Notes under the pieces: generated by a model
Databases searched by the model: none
Seen by the model: the letters and a program-made list of their open reading frames with translations, nothing else
Told to the model about the DNA's origin: nothing
Shown: one piece after another, positions 54,001 to 64,000 of the stretch
Layout of the letters: every line of letters begins with the position of its first letter
Numbering within the stretch: the stretch's first letter is position 1
Program-made: the position numbers and the translations under genes
Origin: Onchocerca lupi
Lineage: Eukaryota > Nematoda > Chromadorea > Rhabditida > Onchocercidae
Length of the DNA stretch: 64,000 nt
Assembly: GCA_028564675.1 (NCBI GenBank)
Contig: JAOVVO010000087.1
Location: 1 to 64,000, forward strand
Reading direction: 5' to 3'

Positions 54001-57000
54001 TAATTTAGTCCATTTCATGATAAAACAATCAGACTGCTAGAAGCATATTTTTATCATCAGATTGTCTTTTCTAATTTCAAAATACTATTAATAAATTTTG
54101 CGAAAATATTTCTGATGAAAATTTTGCTAAATTTCCATAAATTTTGATGTTTCAAAAATGTTTTATGTCATTTCCAATTTCATTTAAATATCTTCTTCTC
54201 ATGCATTGCCTCTATTTTGAAATATTTTCAATATCATATCAATTGAGCATAACTTTTACGATATCATATCACTGACGTGTAACTTTTCAGATGTGATATC
54301 AATGATATCACGATAATCTCTTTTCAACATGATATCAATGATATTAATGAATGATAACAATAAATTGTTATATTTATCAAGGATCAATAAAAAAGAATGT
54401 AACTTTTCATCATAATGCGAAAAAAAATGAAATTTTTACTTTTTTAAATTTCTTTTTTAAACTATACTTTTATCCTTAAAAAAAATTCTAGAATTAGAAA
54501 CAGGAGAAAAAAAAAGAAAAATAGAGGAAGAGAGAAAGAGAAGGGAGAGGGAAGAAAAGGAGAGAGAGAAAAATAATAAAAGATTTGATAAATTATCGTA
54601 AAAATTTAGAGAAATTTTCGCAACGAAAAGTAAAGGTAAAATTGCAAGTAAGAATTTAAATATATTCAATCAGCAAACTTTCTCATATATGAAATTTGAT
54701 CATTGAAATTAATTTTCTCAAAGTTGCTAACAATTTGACATATTGAAAATGCAGGAAAATGCGATAAAAAAGAAAAATTGAAAAAGATACACTCCTTATT
54801 TTTTTCTCTGTTCCTCTCTCTCTCTCCCTCTCTCTTCTCCTCCCTCCTTCTTTATAAAACTTTGCAAACTTTTTTTTCAAACCTTTTTTCCCATTTAAAA
54901 AAATTATTTTTTTCTCCTTGTATTCATCATAATTTTTTTTTTCAATTTCTAATTTCAAATTCTCCAATTACCAGTATAGTTTTTATTTGTTATTTGATTA
55001 TTTATTGAATATTTAATAAATTAATTGTATTAAATATATGTCAAATATTTAGTAAATGTTTTTAGAAAAAACTTATTTCATATTTGTCGTAAAATTTATT
55101 GTTTTTATTTTGTTTTAAATTTTTTCAATTTATATTTATTATGACGATATAAAATTAATTAGATCGACTACTTTTAATTATTACTTAAGATAACTTCTAG
55201 ACTTGCATTAGAATATTATTACTTATAAATTAAAATCTATATCAGAATATTATTTACAGATTAAGATCAAGATTATCACATTGAGATTTGTGTCAAAGTA
55301 TTACTTACACATGAGATCGAGATTATAAAATCTAGACTTATCAAAATATTGCTTATTGATAAGATCAAGATTTTCAATCAAAGCATACTTGCAAATGCGA
55401 TGCGAAATTTGCGTCAAAGCATTATTTACGAAAAAATCGAAATTTCAAAATTGAAACTTATATCAAGAATTACTTACAAATACGATTAAGAGTTATATCA
55501 AAATACTGTTCATAAATTATATATTAAATGAAATAATATAAATAAATAAATGATATTTTTTATTATACCTAGAAACAGTTCAATATCAACAAATTAAAAA
55601 ACTAATTAAATATTCTTGACTTTTTTCTTGCATATAATAGAAGAAAAAGGTATTGTTGTTTTAGCAATTTTTCAATTTCGGCTTATTTAAATTGAAAAAT
55701 TAAATAATTTTTAAAGTTAGGTATTTTTGTCATCAAACATTTCGCAATATAGTAAAATTAAAACTTGTATCGTTAATTTATCTATTTTCAAAAATATTCT
55801 CCGATTCAATCATACATTCTTTCATTAATTAGTTGAAGACATTGACGCAATACTGAATTAATGGATTCTTGCTGAAACTTCAAATTTTCTGGATAATATT
55901 CTATTCAAATTTGCTGCATTTTCTAATCAAATCTCTTGATTTTCTCTCATTTCGAATTAATTTGAAATTAAATTAAATTGATGAATTTCACAAAATATTC
56001 ACAACTGAAGAATATTGAATCAAGCTGACAATTTCAAATTATTTTTCGATTCACAAATTATATAATCGATTTTTCTACAATCGGATCAAGAATGATTACC
56101 GGATTAGATCCATCTACTGCTCTGTTGGAATTTTCGAAATCATTCAAGAAAGTACGACGATGTAATACTGATCAGATTAAGATTATCAATCGAAAGCAAT
56201 TTACCAGACAACGAAATGTTCAAAATACTCCGGTACATAGATACGGTAAAGTCCGATCAGTAAGTTTACCGGATCCTGCCGATTTATATGCTGTTGTACG
56301 AGATAATGATAAACGATTACAGTTACGTTCAGTCGGAAAAAATTCAACCATGAATGAAATGAACTTTCATCGTAAAAATCAATATCAACGAGATCGATTG
56401 AATTCATTATGTGTAATAATATCATCATCCTTATCACTCATTTCAAATGATAATCATTACTCAGCCAATGATTATTTTGGCCAAAATTTGCGATCAAATG
56501 GCCCAGTTGATCGAAGGACAAAATTGTTAAGTTCAGCTGTAATGTTAGTCTCCAAATTAAACTTACCTGATGCAATGAGGCAAATTTATAGAGTAAGTTA
56601 AATTTTTAATTTAATTTGAAATCAATTAACAATTTTGGTAAGAAATTAAAAAAATAATTTTAATTTTAATAAAAAAATATTTCTTTCTTTGCAATTTTAT
56701 CTTTCATTCATTATTATTACTCTATTATCATTTAATTCTCAATACTGGTTCTATTGTAAATTCAAACAATTTATGATTTAAATGAAAAATTATATCAAAT
56801 ATAATATGAACATATATAAACGAGCAAAAAATTCAAATTTTTAATTAAAATAGCTTAATTAAAAGGATTTTAATCAATATATGATAAAAAAAAAGCTGTT
56901 TTAAATAATGATTGATCTGATTAATCTTTTCTTCTTTTCTTTTTTCCAATTTTGGCAAAATTATTCATTTTCATTTCTATATTGTTTGTAAAAATGACAA

Positions 57001-60000
57001 AAAAAAAAATTAGGAATAAAGAGAAAAAAAGTGTTCCAATAACCAAATTTTGTCAAATTTCTTCAAAAAATTATTATATTTTCCCAATTGCTTTTGAAAT
57101 TTAGTTGGTTTTTTAAATAAATTAATTGATAATGAATCGCTAAAATGTGCCGATGATAGTTTGTTTTTTTTTTTTTTTTTTTTTTTTTTTGTTCGATTTA
57201 AATGAAAAAAATTGCTGGAAAATATTTGAAATGATAATAAGCTTTTTTTTTTTGATGAAAAAAAAAGTGCAAAAAAGAAACTTCGATTATTTTCGGAAAA
57301 AAAAAAAGACGAAATACGGAATAAATGAAGTTGTCAAATTTTGGAAATATTGGAATGGAAAATGATGAAATCATATGTTAAAGTAATTTGAAGTTGAATT
57401 AATTTCTTCCTTCAATTATCGTTCCACTTGATGTTTTTTTTCATAAAACTTATCATAATGACAAGAAATTTCAATTTTTTTTTTTTCTATTTAAGATTAG
57501 CATATCTATACATACAATTTGATCCATAAATGGCCTAGCCAAGGCCACTTATCAAATATTCAAGAAAAGAATTAATTATCAGTCAGTCAAGATAAGTGCG
57601 AGCCTAGATAAATTGGGAAAATAGAAATTGAAGTAATTTGAAAATTTTAAAGGGAGTTTAAAAAAAAAAAAAAGTTTCAAAATTGAGTATAGAATTTGAA
57701 AAATACTATAGCAAAGATCAAATTTTTATATTATCATTTGAAATTTTTGAAATTTGCTAGTTTTTTTTTTTTTGGAAAGTTACAGAAGAAACGAAATGAA
57801 CTTGATACAGGAAAAAGAAAAAAAAAATGAAAGTAATGAAGAATCTAAAATAAGGATGCAAAAATTATTGCTCTAATTTGAACTTTTTAAAATTTTCAAT
57901 TTCATTTCATGTATGATTGAATTTCGAAAGTTTCTTTTTAACTCAACTGTTTCATTTTATAAAGGTTTAGTAATTCGGGAAAATTTATATGTTTCAAATT
58001 GATAATTTAATAATTTGACTTAATAATATCAAAAGAAAAATAATAAAAATTTACAAAAACGTTGAGTAAATTTTAAGTCAAATGGAAGTTCGCATATTCT
58101 GCTAATGAGATAATTTCAATTTGCTAGATTGAATTTAGAAAGATTTTCAAAAAAAAGAAAATTACAGCGAAAAAAAAAAGGGGCCAATTGGTTATTTCTA
58201 GAAAATAAAAAAAAAGAAAAAAGAAAAGTAGCAATTTGAAATGTTGACGTAAAAATTGTCATAAATTACGTAAAAGGTTGAAAATAAATTCAAAACGATG
58301 AAATAAAATGAGCGTTGTTTAATGACCTGAAATGGTTTATTAGAAGGAAATAGGTGAACAATAGATAAATGCGCATTTCCGCCTGTTTGAATAAAGCAGA
58401 GCAAAAATTTATGAATTGGCCAAGCAAAGAACTAAATATGTGGCCAAAAGTAGGAAAAGCTACAGGCTTATATATAAATATATAAAAATGAATATTTTGT
58501 AGATAATAAAGTGAATAATTGTTGAATTTTTTTAAAATTTTAATTTGTAGATGATGCAAATGATAATTTTTAATTTTTAGTAATAATTTAACCATAAATT
58601 TTTAATTGATAAGATAAGAAAAGTGAAGGATAGGTAAATGAAATGAAAAATAATTAAAGATAAGTGATTGTGAAAAGATTGATAAATTATCATTGTCATT
58701 TATCAAAAATATGAGCAATTTTTTTGATATTTTTAATTTATATTTTAATTTTTAATGATAAGAAAAGCAAAAAAAAAAAAAAAGTATAGAAAAGTGAAAC
58801 AAGAAGTTACAAAGAATAAATGATATAAAAAAAAAGAAGGTAAGTTATTATCATTGCTTATAAGCATTCTTTCGGTATTTTTAATTTATATATATATATA
58901 TTTTTTTTTTTTGAAAAAATCCATGAAAAACCAGGAAAACCAAGAAAACCAAGAAAACCAAAAAGTTGAATTATATTTTTAGCCAACTTTGCTCGAAACA
59001 GATAATGCTGAAGATTCATCAAGTGCCTTCTATAGAAGTATCGATGCAATGCCTAATATGAATATTTCGCGAACCAAAAAGACTATACCTCTTGTCAGTG
59101 AATTGGTATATTTTTTTTGTTTTTTTTTTTTTTTTTAATTTTTAATCAATAAATAAATTTAAATATGAGTAATTTTGATAATTTTATAAATTGATTATAC
59201 TTATAAGTAACAACTTTTCCTGCGTTATACTAATATCTAATATATATACTTTTTTTTTAAATAATTATTTGATTCTAAATTAATGATGTTAATTTGATCC
59301 GAAATTAGCTAAAAATTTTTGTCAAATTCGAATGGCTACTTTTAAAATAGGAAAAAGTGAAATTTGAATTTTAGCAATTTTATCAATTTTTCAATTAATC
59401 ATAATCATTATTAATTTTGCTTTCATCTGTTAATCTTTTTTCCTGTAAAAATTGAGAAATATATTTTTCTTTTTATTTCATTCTTCGTTTATTTCCAAAC
59501 TTTTTCATTTTTCAAAAACTTTTTCACTTTTTTTTCGTTCATTAATTTATGCATACTATTACTTTATAATTTCTTTTGCTTTTCTTTTGACAGTTAATTT
59601 CCTATTCATTAAACAATTATTGCTTGAAAATTGTTAGTTCGAAATAATTTGCAACAATTTTTTTTTTCTTCAAATTTCAATGGATTTAAAAAATTAATAC
59701 AGTTAAGAATTTATGCTTTGCAAAATTCCATTTTAAATATATTTAAATGAATATTCTTTCATTTTATTTTTTTTCCTTATAAAATGCACGTTAATTGGTA
59801 CAAAAGTTTGCTTTTTTTGCAGGTTTTGAAGGTAAGCAAAGTATCGAATTTATGATCGTTTGTTCTTATTTATGTAAATGATAATATGCTTAGCATGGCT
59901 TTATTTTATCACTGAGAGTACATCACTTTGATACGCTGGATTTGATTTATCGTAAGGAGTACATCACTTTGATACGTTAGATTTGATTTATCGTAAAGAG

Positions 60001-63000
60001 TACATCACTTTGTTATGCTAAGTTTGATTTATCGTAACAAGTACATCACTATGATATGCTAGGTTTAATTTATTATAAAGAGTATATCACTATGATATAC
60101 TGATCATTAGTTTGATTTATCATAAAACTTATCAAAAATTAAAACTTCTTGTGAAACATTAACATTTAAATCTCTTATATTTTGCATGATCCATTATAAT
60201 AGTTCAGTGATTCTTACTGATAGATAAATGCATGATTCTGATAATTTTGTAATATCCTGCAAATCAATATCTTTTTATTTAGAAATAGTTGTTACTAACT
60301 AATTTGTTCAAATTAATTATCACAATTTCTGCATGTGCATGCATTCATTGATTATCATCTTAAAATAGATTAATTATCTGCAATGATTCAAATTCCAGTT
60401 TATCCTGGAAATTAGCAAAATATACATTGGAAAAAAAAAACTCCAAAAAGTTATCTATCCGGAATGTTTTCTTAAATATTATTTTCAGTAAATACCATAG
60501 TTTCGTTTGCATCATTCCGGATTCTGATACATTTTCAGAAATGATTGAAAAAAAATTTTTTTTTATAAATGAGAAAACCAAAAAATTTTATCTTTTAAGA
60601 AAAAAAGTTAATCAAAAATTTTTTAAATGTTTTCAAGTTTAAAATTTTTCGCACTTCTTTCATCTATCAATTTTTTTTTTTAACTTTGCTATTTTAATTT
60701 TTTAAATCATATTTACAACGATCATCGTATATATACCTTGTAATAGCTATGCTATCAAATTTTTTTAAACAACAAAAAAATTTCTTTCAAAAAATAATTT
60801 CAGTTTGAAAGAAAAAAAACAATAATTATTTTACCAAAAAGTTTTTGTTTAGCATAAGAAAATAAAGAAAAAAAATTTTTCGAAAATAATTTCAATTTAA
60901 TTGATGGATTTTTCATCGGTATTTAATGGATGATATTTTTTAAGAATGATGAAAATAACCTGAGAAGAATAATTTTTTTTTTCTTTTCAACTTATTTCGA
61001 CAAATTATAATTTATTTTTAAAAAAATTTGAATTTAAATATTAAAAGTAAAAATGTGAAATCTGAAAATAATGATATTCATGAAATGATTTTTTGCTGGC
61101 TTTGAAATAATTTGAAATGCTATTGCTTATCAGCTTCAAGTAATTTTGTTGTACATTTTAGTATTACCTGAACAAATTATCTCCCAGCATTGTTATGTTT
61201 GATCTGTTTAGAACTAATTAGACATTATCACTAACATCAATCATTAGCTGAATGATTATCACTAGTATTAACATTATCTTGTTATTATCATTGTAATTAA
61301 TCATGATAATATTTATTGAAGACGATGGCAACAAAACGAGCTCAAGCTGGTCTAGCAAATGCAGCAAAAACAACATTTGGTGATGAAGAATTGGTAATCA
61401 TTATCATTTATCATAAATAATTTAAAATTCAATTTAATGATAATATTATTATTGTTAATGACTATTAATGATTGTGATTGTTTTTTAATAATTTAATTAG
61501 CATTTCATTTAATTTGTTAAATTTTCCAATAGTTTGATAATAATTTATTTTCGCATTCATTATCAATAATCATTATTAACAATTATCCTGCTCATCATTA
61601 TTACAATAATTATCATGATAATATCTTCTTATATAATTGCGATTTCTGCAGAAAATGCACGTTTACAAGAAAACATTACAAGCATTAATTTATCCGATCA
61701 GTTGTACAACACCGCATAATTTTCAATTAACCAATTTTCAAACTCCAACATGGTGCCATGAATGTGAAGGATTATTATGGGGTTTAGCTCGACAAGGTTA
61801 GTCTTCAAAGCAAAATGAAATTAGCAATGCAGAATATTTTTACTGAACAAATAAGGCTAGAATGATAAGCAAATAAAGCCTTAAGTTATGCTTGTTATAT
61901 GTTACTAATTATACACTAATTAGTAATTACACCAAGACGGCTATAATAGATACAATTAATGAGTCACATCTGAACCTGAATTGTTCAATAAACTGCAGGA
62001 TTTCAAATTGTCTTGATATTATTGAAGTAAATATTTAAAGTAATTTTAGTGAAAATTAATTTTTATGTGCTTAATTAATTATATGCACGATAATTACGTT
62101 TATCGTATTTTAATTATAGAGATTTATTTTGTAATTATTCAGATCAAAAATGTTAATTCTTCAATTTAATAATTGAATTATTTCAGGTTTAAAATGTGCA
62201 GAATGTGGCGTTAAAGTGCACGACAAATGTCGCGATCTATTAAGTGCCGATTGTTTGCAAAGTTTTTTTTTTTCTTTTTTTTTTTTGAATTTTCAGTAAA
62301 TTTGGAAAATTATTGTATGAGTTAATGTATTTTATGAGAACTAAGTGTGTATGATAAGAAGAAATTGGGAAAATATAACATCGAATTTTAATGAAACATT
62401 CGATTATTTTGAAATATCAATTATTGATAAAGAATTTCATTCAAATTATACTGCATCATTTCATTTTATTTATTTCGATAATTTTAGATTATTTTATATT
62501 CCAATTAAGTTAATCGATAATTTTTACAAAAAATGATTCATTTCAGGGGCAGCGGAAAAAAGTTCAAAGCACGGTGAAGGAAATCGAACACAAAATCTGA
62601 TGGCAGTAATTCGTGAAAGGATGAAAATGCAGGAAAGAGATAAGCCCGAAATTTTCGATACTATTAGGTTTGTTTTGAAATGAATATAAATGTTACAATC
62701 GATAGCTTCACTTAAATATTGAAATTTTAATTAATTCTTGAAATAGATAATTGTCATTAATTAAATAAGGCATACGTGATTTTATTAATGTAATCAATAT
62801 AATATCAAATTTTAAAATTGTAAAAATTACAATTCATATATGTTTATTAAAGCAATAATTGAGCAATTAGTTAGTACCAAATAACTTTTACAATTCTAAT
62901 TATTTATAAAAATTATTAATTAATTTTCTTTGTCAGGATAATATTTAATGTTGATTCGCATACACAACAGGAATCATTGAAACAGGTGAAAACGAGTATT

Positions 63001-63784
63001 CTGGAAGGAAGCTCCAAATGGAGTGCTAAAATTGCTCTAACTGGTAATAATTATTGATCTTTAAAATGAAATATGAAATTTTATTTTTTTTATCACTGAT
63101 TATTCAGATAATACTGAATTTTGTTAACAGTAATATCCTAAAATTGATTTTAACAGTTTTGAAGAATAAAAAAAAAAAGTATTACTTCAAATTACATAAT
63201 TACTGATAAAATGATGAAAAAGTTGAAAATATTCATCGACAAAATTAGAAATTGAAGTATACGTTGAAATATTTTTTCCTTTTTTTTTTGAAATATTTCA
63301 AAAAATTATTTCACTTTTAAATTTTCACCCTAAAATAATCCTAACTAATTATATATTTTTTTGTTTTAATTTCAAAATTTTTATTGAAAATCTAATTCGA
63401 ATATGGTTAATTTTTTTTTTAAATTTTGATCGAAAATATAATTCAAAAAAACGATTTCAATTTGTTCAGTAAGTTATGCAAAAGGTAGGTTTGAAAAATG
63501 AAATTTAAAAAACGAATAAAATTATTGAGTTAGAGATAAAATTTTAAAAATATTTTTTCATCTATTTGATAATTCGAATAAATTTTGCAAAATTTTATTC
63601 GAATAAAAAATAGAAAATAAAATAAGAGAAAATTTGTTGCAGTAATTTGTGCTCAAGGTTTGATAGCCAAGGATAAAACGGGTAAAAGTGATCCATATGT
63701 TACTGCTCAAGTAGGTAAAATGAAAAAACGAACACGTACAATACATCAAGAATTAAATCCTGTATGGAATGAACAATTTTTCTT
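25162..63784 (+). CDS. unc-13: UNC-13 / Munc13, long form (3' end beyond window)
   Basis: Presynaptic vesicle-priming factor that opens syntaxin and promotes SNARE assembly at active zones. Long-form exons: 25162-25183, 25714-25743, 29456-29555, 29860-29933, 30847-31014, 32009-32079, 34813-34849, 37505-37653, 38681-38768 (or from 38672), 40440-40608, 40860-40985, 42633-42740, 43177-43287, 43612-43830, 44058-44177, 44937-45045, 58983-59105, 59823-59831 (optional), 61322-61393, 61652-61796, 62187-62261, 62547-62667, 62937-63043, 63643-63784. They join in phase to about 831 residues. The start MSLLCV is the one shared by UNC-13/Munc13 long forms. Order: C2A, acidic linker, candidate calmodulin helix, C1, C2B. 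The rest of C2B, the MUN domain and C2C lie beyond the right edge. Several acceptors end in AAG rather than CAG (40440, 42633, 43177, 61322); frame and homology support them. Confidence 0.9.
26274..26343. repeat. (AAT)n microsatellite
   Basis: About 22 AAT units with one or two interruptions near the ends, inside unc-13 intron 2. Confidence 0.85.
26443..26841 (-). pseudogene. Antisense coding remnant inside unc-13 intron 2
   Basis: On the minus strand, from 26841 downward, the frame reads EIPPPPFLEYPAS, then an in-frame TAA at 26802-26800, then LQKFLDRLRNDF, MTHYDNLQLLDKF and LSEGQEAWLKG, staying open to 26443. The first part is clearly more GC-rich and protein-like than its surroundings; the later part becomes lysine-rich and low in complexity. 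A possible acceptor (TTTCAAG) precedes it on the minus strand. The PPPFL opening faintly recalls nematode DUF148/SXP-RAL-2 secreted proteins, but that is a weak impression. The internal stop suggests a broken gene fragment or a missed splice. Confidence 0.3.
26513..26871. repeat. 30-bp direct repeat pair around the antisense remnant
   Basis: The same 30 bases, beginning TTCTTGAAATATAATTCC, occur at 26513-26542 and 26842-26871 in the same orientation, 329 bp apart, with no mismatch. They enclose most of the antisense coding remnant. An identical pair of this length in drifting intron sequence implies a fairly recent duplication or insertion. Confidence 0.85.
28094..28137. repeat. 44-base poly(T) run
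   Basis: An uninterrupted T run in unc-13 intron 2, the longest homopolymer I see in the window. Its exact length in an assembly is uncertain. Confidence 0.85.
30315..30520. repeat. Imperfect 75-76-bp tandem repeat
   Basis: About two and a half diverged units share GTACGAAATATTATT-like (30366, 30441) and CATCCATTTAT (30393, 30469) blocks and repeated ACGTA motifs. The array lies in unc-13 intron 4. Confidence 0.5.
34813..45045 (+). CDS. unc-13: unc-13 exons 7-16: acidic linker and candidate calmodulin helix
   Basis: These exons (residues about 156-567) join C2A to the C1 region. The sequence is largely disordered in appearance: a SEDSDYTSD motif, many Tyr, His, Asp and Glu residues, and a polyaspartate stretch encoded by a GAT microsatellite at 43197-43258. 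The last exon ends with residues 547-567, RNYKNLWHQAYEGVCRK followed by LGIK: a basic amphipathic segment with an anchoring tryptophan (W553). Its position matches the Munc13-1 calmodulin-binding helix upstream of C1. All ten exons keep phase. The linker evolves fast in this family, so only the ends and SEDSDYTSD are recognised with confidence. Confidence 0.85.
35451..35498. repeat. 18-bp inverted repeat in unc-13 intron 7
   Basis: Perfect complementary arms of 18 bp (35451-35468 and 35481-35498) flank a 12-base loop. The left arm starts TTTATTTCTTTATTAATT. It lies 455 bases upstream of the candidate alternative terminal exon at 35953. Confidence 0.8.
35953..36066 (+). CDS. unc-13: Candidate alternative terminal exon of unc-13 (C2A-only product)
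   Basis: A good acceptor (AATTTCAG, ending 35952) is followed in the correct phase after exon 7 (34849) by codons for FNMLGNITDE and a TAA at 35982-35984. AATAAA follows at 36061-36066. Splicing exon 7 to this site would give a protein of about 177 residues, holding only C2A and the short helix after it. Alternatives: a poison exon leading to mRNA decay, or a cryptic site never used. Coordinates here run from the acceptor to the polyadenylation signal; coding ends at 35984. Confidence 0.35.
37774..37993 (+). mobile_element. RTE-like retrotransposon 3' tail (non-autonomous or truncated copy)
   Basis: A sudden GC-rich island opens with ACTAGCTGGGCCGGCC and repeats GCGGCCGGC. It is followed by an AACGTTGTGTCAAAATTTGA block and an AATCGGTGAAGAATTTG block, then a T/A-rich end. 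An ACTAGCTG...CGGC opening and an AAAATTT-AATCGGT-GAA core are what I remember from 3' ends of RTE-clade LINEs and derived SINEs in insects and nematodes. Only the tail is present, as expected for 5'-truncated copies. It sits in the sense orientation in the unc-13 intron after exon 8. Target-site duplications are not clear. Confidence 0.5.
42023..42056. repeat. 34-base poly(A) run
   Basis: An uninterrupted A run in the unc-13 intron after exon 11. No retroposed sequence is recognised directly upstream of it. Confidence 0.85.
43197..43258 (+). repeat. GAT trinucleotide array coding for polyaspartate
   Basis: Two runs of seven GAT codons each, interrupted by codons for Ile, Asp, Gly, Asp and Asn, fall inside unc-13 exon 13 and encode an almost pure aspartate stretch. 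The array is in frame, so length changes alter only the number of acidic residues. It is likely to vary between individuals. Confidence 0.9.
49640..49790. repeat. Imperfect 25-33-bp tandem repeat
   Basis: About five units share an ACTAGTCCAA-like block (49642, 49675, 49700, 49729, 49758) followed by TTTCATTTCTAACTTAA-like sequence. The last two spacings are 29 bp. It lies in the large unc-13 intron. Confidence 0.65.
51577..51700. repeat. 28-bp tandem repeat
   Basis: Four close copies start at 51578, 51606, 51634 and 51662 (period exactly 28 bp), plus a diverged fifth. Each unit contains GTATTATCAA and GATAAAACTCTA. It is in the large unc-13 intron about 4.4 kb upstream of the short-form start. 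Confidence 0.85.
54505..54850. repeat. GA-rich tract and facing CT-rich tract
   Basis: A purine-rich stretch of A and G at about 54505-54572 is followed 220 bp later by a pyrimidine-rich stretch of C and T at about 54795-54850. The two are complementary in style (GAGAGAG versus CTCTCTC). They could pair as a long imperfect stem in RNA or form triplex DNA. Confidence 0.6.
55190..55520. repeat. Degenerate tandem repeat, about 38-50-bp period
   Basis: Recurring blocks of the form ATCAAAATATTACTTA followed by GATCAAGATT start near 55241, 55291, 55341, 55378, 55416 and later. Spacing drifts from 50 to 38 bp. The array ends about 570 bp before the short-form start codon, so it may overlap that promoter. 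Confidence 0.45.
56092..56592 (+). CDS. unc-13: unc-13 short form: alternative first exon
   Basis: This 501-bp exon opens with ATG and encodes 167 residues ending in AMRQIYR. It ends at a GTAAGT donor in phase 0, exactly the phase needed to join 58983. An in-frame TGA lies 66 bases upstream and there is no convincing acceptor at its start, so the ATG begins a separate transcript. The encoded N-terminus is basic and serine-rich at first (FSKSFKKVRR, RKQFTRQRN) and has no C2A domain. C. elegans unc-13 is known to have long and shorter forms from separate promoters, and this arrangement matches. The shared C1 and C2B exons follow, so the short form would be regulated by lipid and Ca2+ without C2A-dependent tethering. 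Confidence 0.85.
58983..63784 (+). CDS. unc-13: unc-13 shared exons: C1 domain and start of C2B (cut by window)
   Basis: Exons common to both forms. A short PLVSEL linker leads to KKTLQALIYPISCTTPHNF and the C1 domain (long-form residues 657-706), which keeps all eight zinc ligands in the standard spacing plus Pro11, Gly23 and Gln27 of the lipid-binding groove. Position 22 of the domain is tryptophan (678), the residue that occludes the site in Munc13-1 and sets the threshold for diacylglycerol. AAEKSSKHG and RMKMQERDKPEIF follow, then C2B begins with two Ca2+-binding aspartates in AKDKTGKSDPYVT. The last exon ends at a GTAAGT donor at 63785. The remaining C2B strands, MUN and C2C are beyond the edge. 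Confidence 0.92.
59823..59831 (+). CDS. unc-13: Candidate 9-nt microexon (Val-Leu-Lys) of unc-13
   Basis: GTTTTGAAG is preceded by a strong TTTTTTTGCAG acceptor and followed by a GTAAGC donor. It is in phase 0, so inclusion adds VLK between PLVSEL and TMATKRAQ without changing frame, and skipping is equally in frame. I recall that C. elegans unc-13 has a neuronal microexon of this kind used in splicing studies, which should be checked. A 41-bp tandem array starts 86 bases downstream. Confidence 0.6.
59917..60128. repeat. 41-bp tandem repeat downstream of the microexon
   Basis: Five units start at 59917, 59958, 59999, 60040 and 60081, all exactly 41 bp apart. Each contains AGTACATCACTTTGATA and GATTTATCGTAA. 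The last unit carries a short insertion (CTGATCATTAG-like). It lies in the intron between the candidate microexon and the exon at 61322. Confidence 0.9.
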
Positions 63785-64000
63785 GTAAGTTTTACAAAAA
63801 TGTTTTATTTAAATTAAAAAAAAAAAAGAAAAAAGTTAATCAATAATTGGAAATAAAAAAATGAAAAAACGAAAGCTGATTATGAAATTTTGAATGCAAT
63901 ATGAAATAAAAAATTTTTTCTTATTAATTTGTAAAGTTTTATTTAGAAAAAAAAAAAGAAAAAAGAAAAAACTAAATTAAGCAATAGTTGAAAAAGAAAA

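Larger units (their letters stand above)
45046..56091 (+). other. Large unc-13 intron upstream of the short-form exon
   Basis: About 11 kb from the donor after exon 16 to the alternative first exon, likely including the short-form promoter. No further exon was recognised. It contains the 29-bp, 28-bp and roughly 50-bp tandem arrays and the GA/CT-rich pair listed separately; the rest is AT-rich unique sequence. Confidence 0.6.

Noticed and set aside
54457..55008. Open frames on both strands rich in Ser/Phe/Leu or Arg/Glu/Lys
   Set aside because: They are translations of the GA-rich and CT-rich tracts.

Overview
The window looks like nuclear DNA of a nematode, most likely a spirurid or filarial type. 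Reasons: very AT-rich non-coding DNA full of long A/T homopolymers; many small exons with short TTTCAG-like 3' splice sites; kilobase-long introns; and two genes whose closest relatives, as I recall them, are C. elegans dkf-1 and unc-13. The species is inferred, not proven.

Layout. Positions 1-6640 are intergenic. They hold a 24-bp minisatellite, a near-perfect 36-bp inverted-repeat hairpin, one copy of a ~520-bp dispersed repeat with a decayed reading frame, and a tRNA-Met(CAT). Positions 6720-13680 (+) are a complete 16-exon protein kinase D gene of the DKF-1 type: ubiquitin-like domain, two C1 domains, PH domain and kinase, about 766 residues. Positions 13681-25160 are a long AT-rich intergenic region with a second, inverted copy of the dispersed repeat, an (ATT)n array, an (AC)n/Z-DNA-like tract and one unexplained antisense reading frame. 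Positions 25162-63784 (+) are the 5' two-thirds of an unc-13 (Munc13) gene, running off the right edge inside the C2B domain.

The unc-13 model has a long form (C2A, acidic linker, candidate calmodulin-binding helix, C1, C2B) starting at 25162 and a short form starting in a 501-bp exon at 56092. Both join in phase to the shared C1/C2B exons from 58983. A 9-nt candidate microexon lies at 59823-59831, followed by a 41-bp tandem array. An in-phase exon with an early stop and a nearby AATAAA at 35953-36066 could give a C2A-only product. The introns hold an RTE-like retrotransposon tail, an antisense gene remnant near a 30-bp direct repeat, and several minisatellites.

Both genes encode diacylglycerol/phorbol-ester-type C1 proteins on the same strand. 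DKF-1 is a lipid-activated kinase and UNC-13 a lipid- and Ca2+-regulated synaptic vesicle priming factor, so they belong to the same second-messenger pathway. All exon boundaries were read by eye from splice signals, frame continuity and remembered family sequences; no alignment or transcript data were available.
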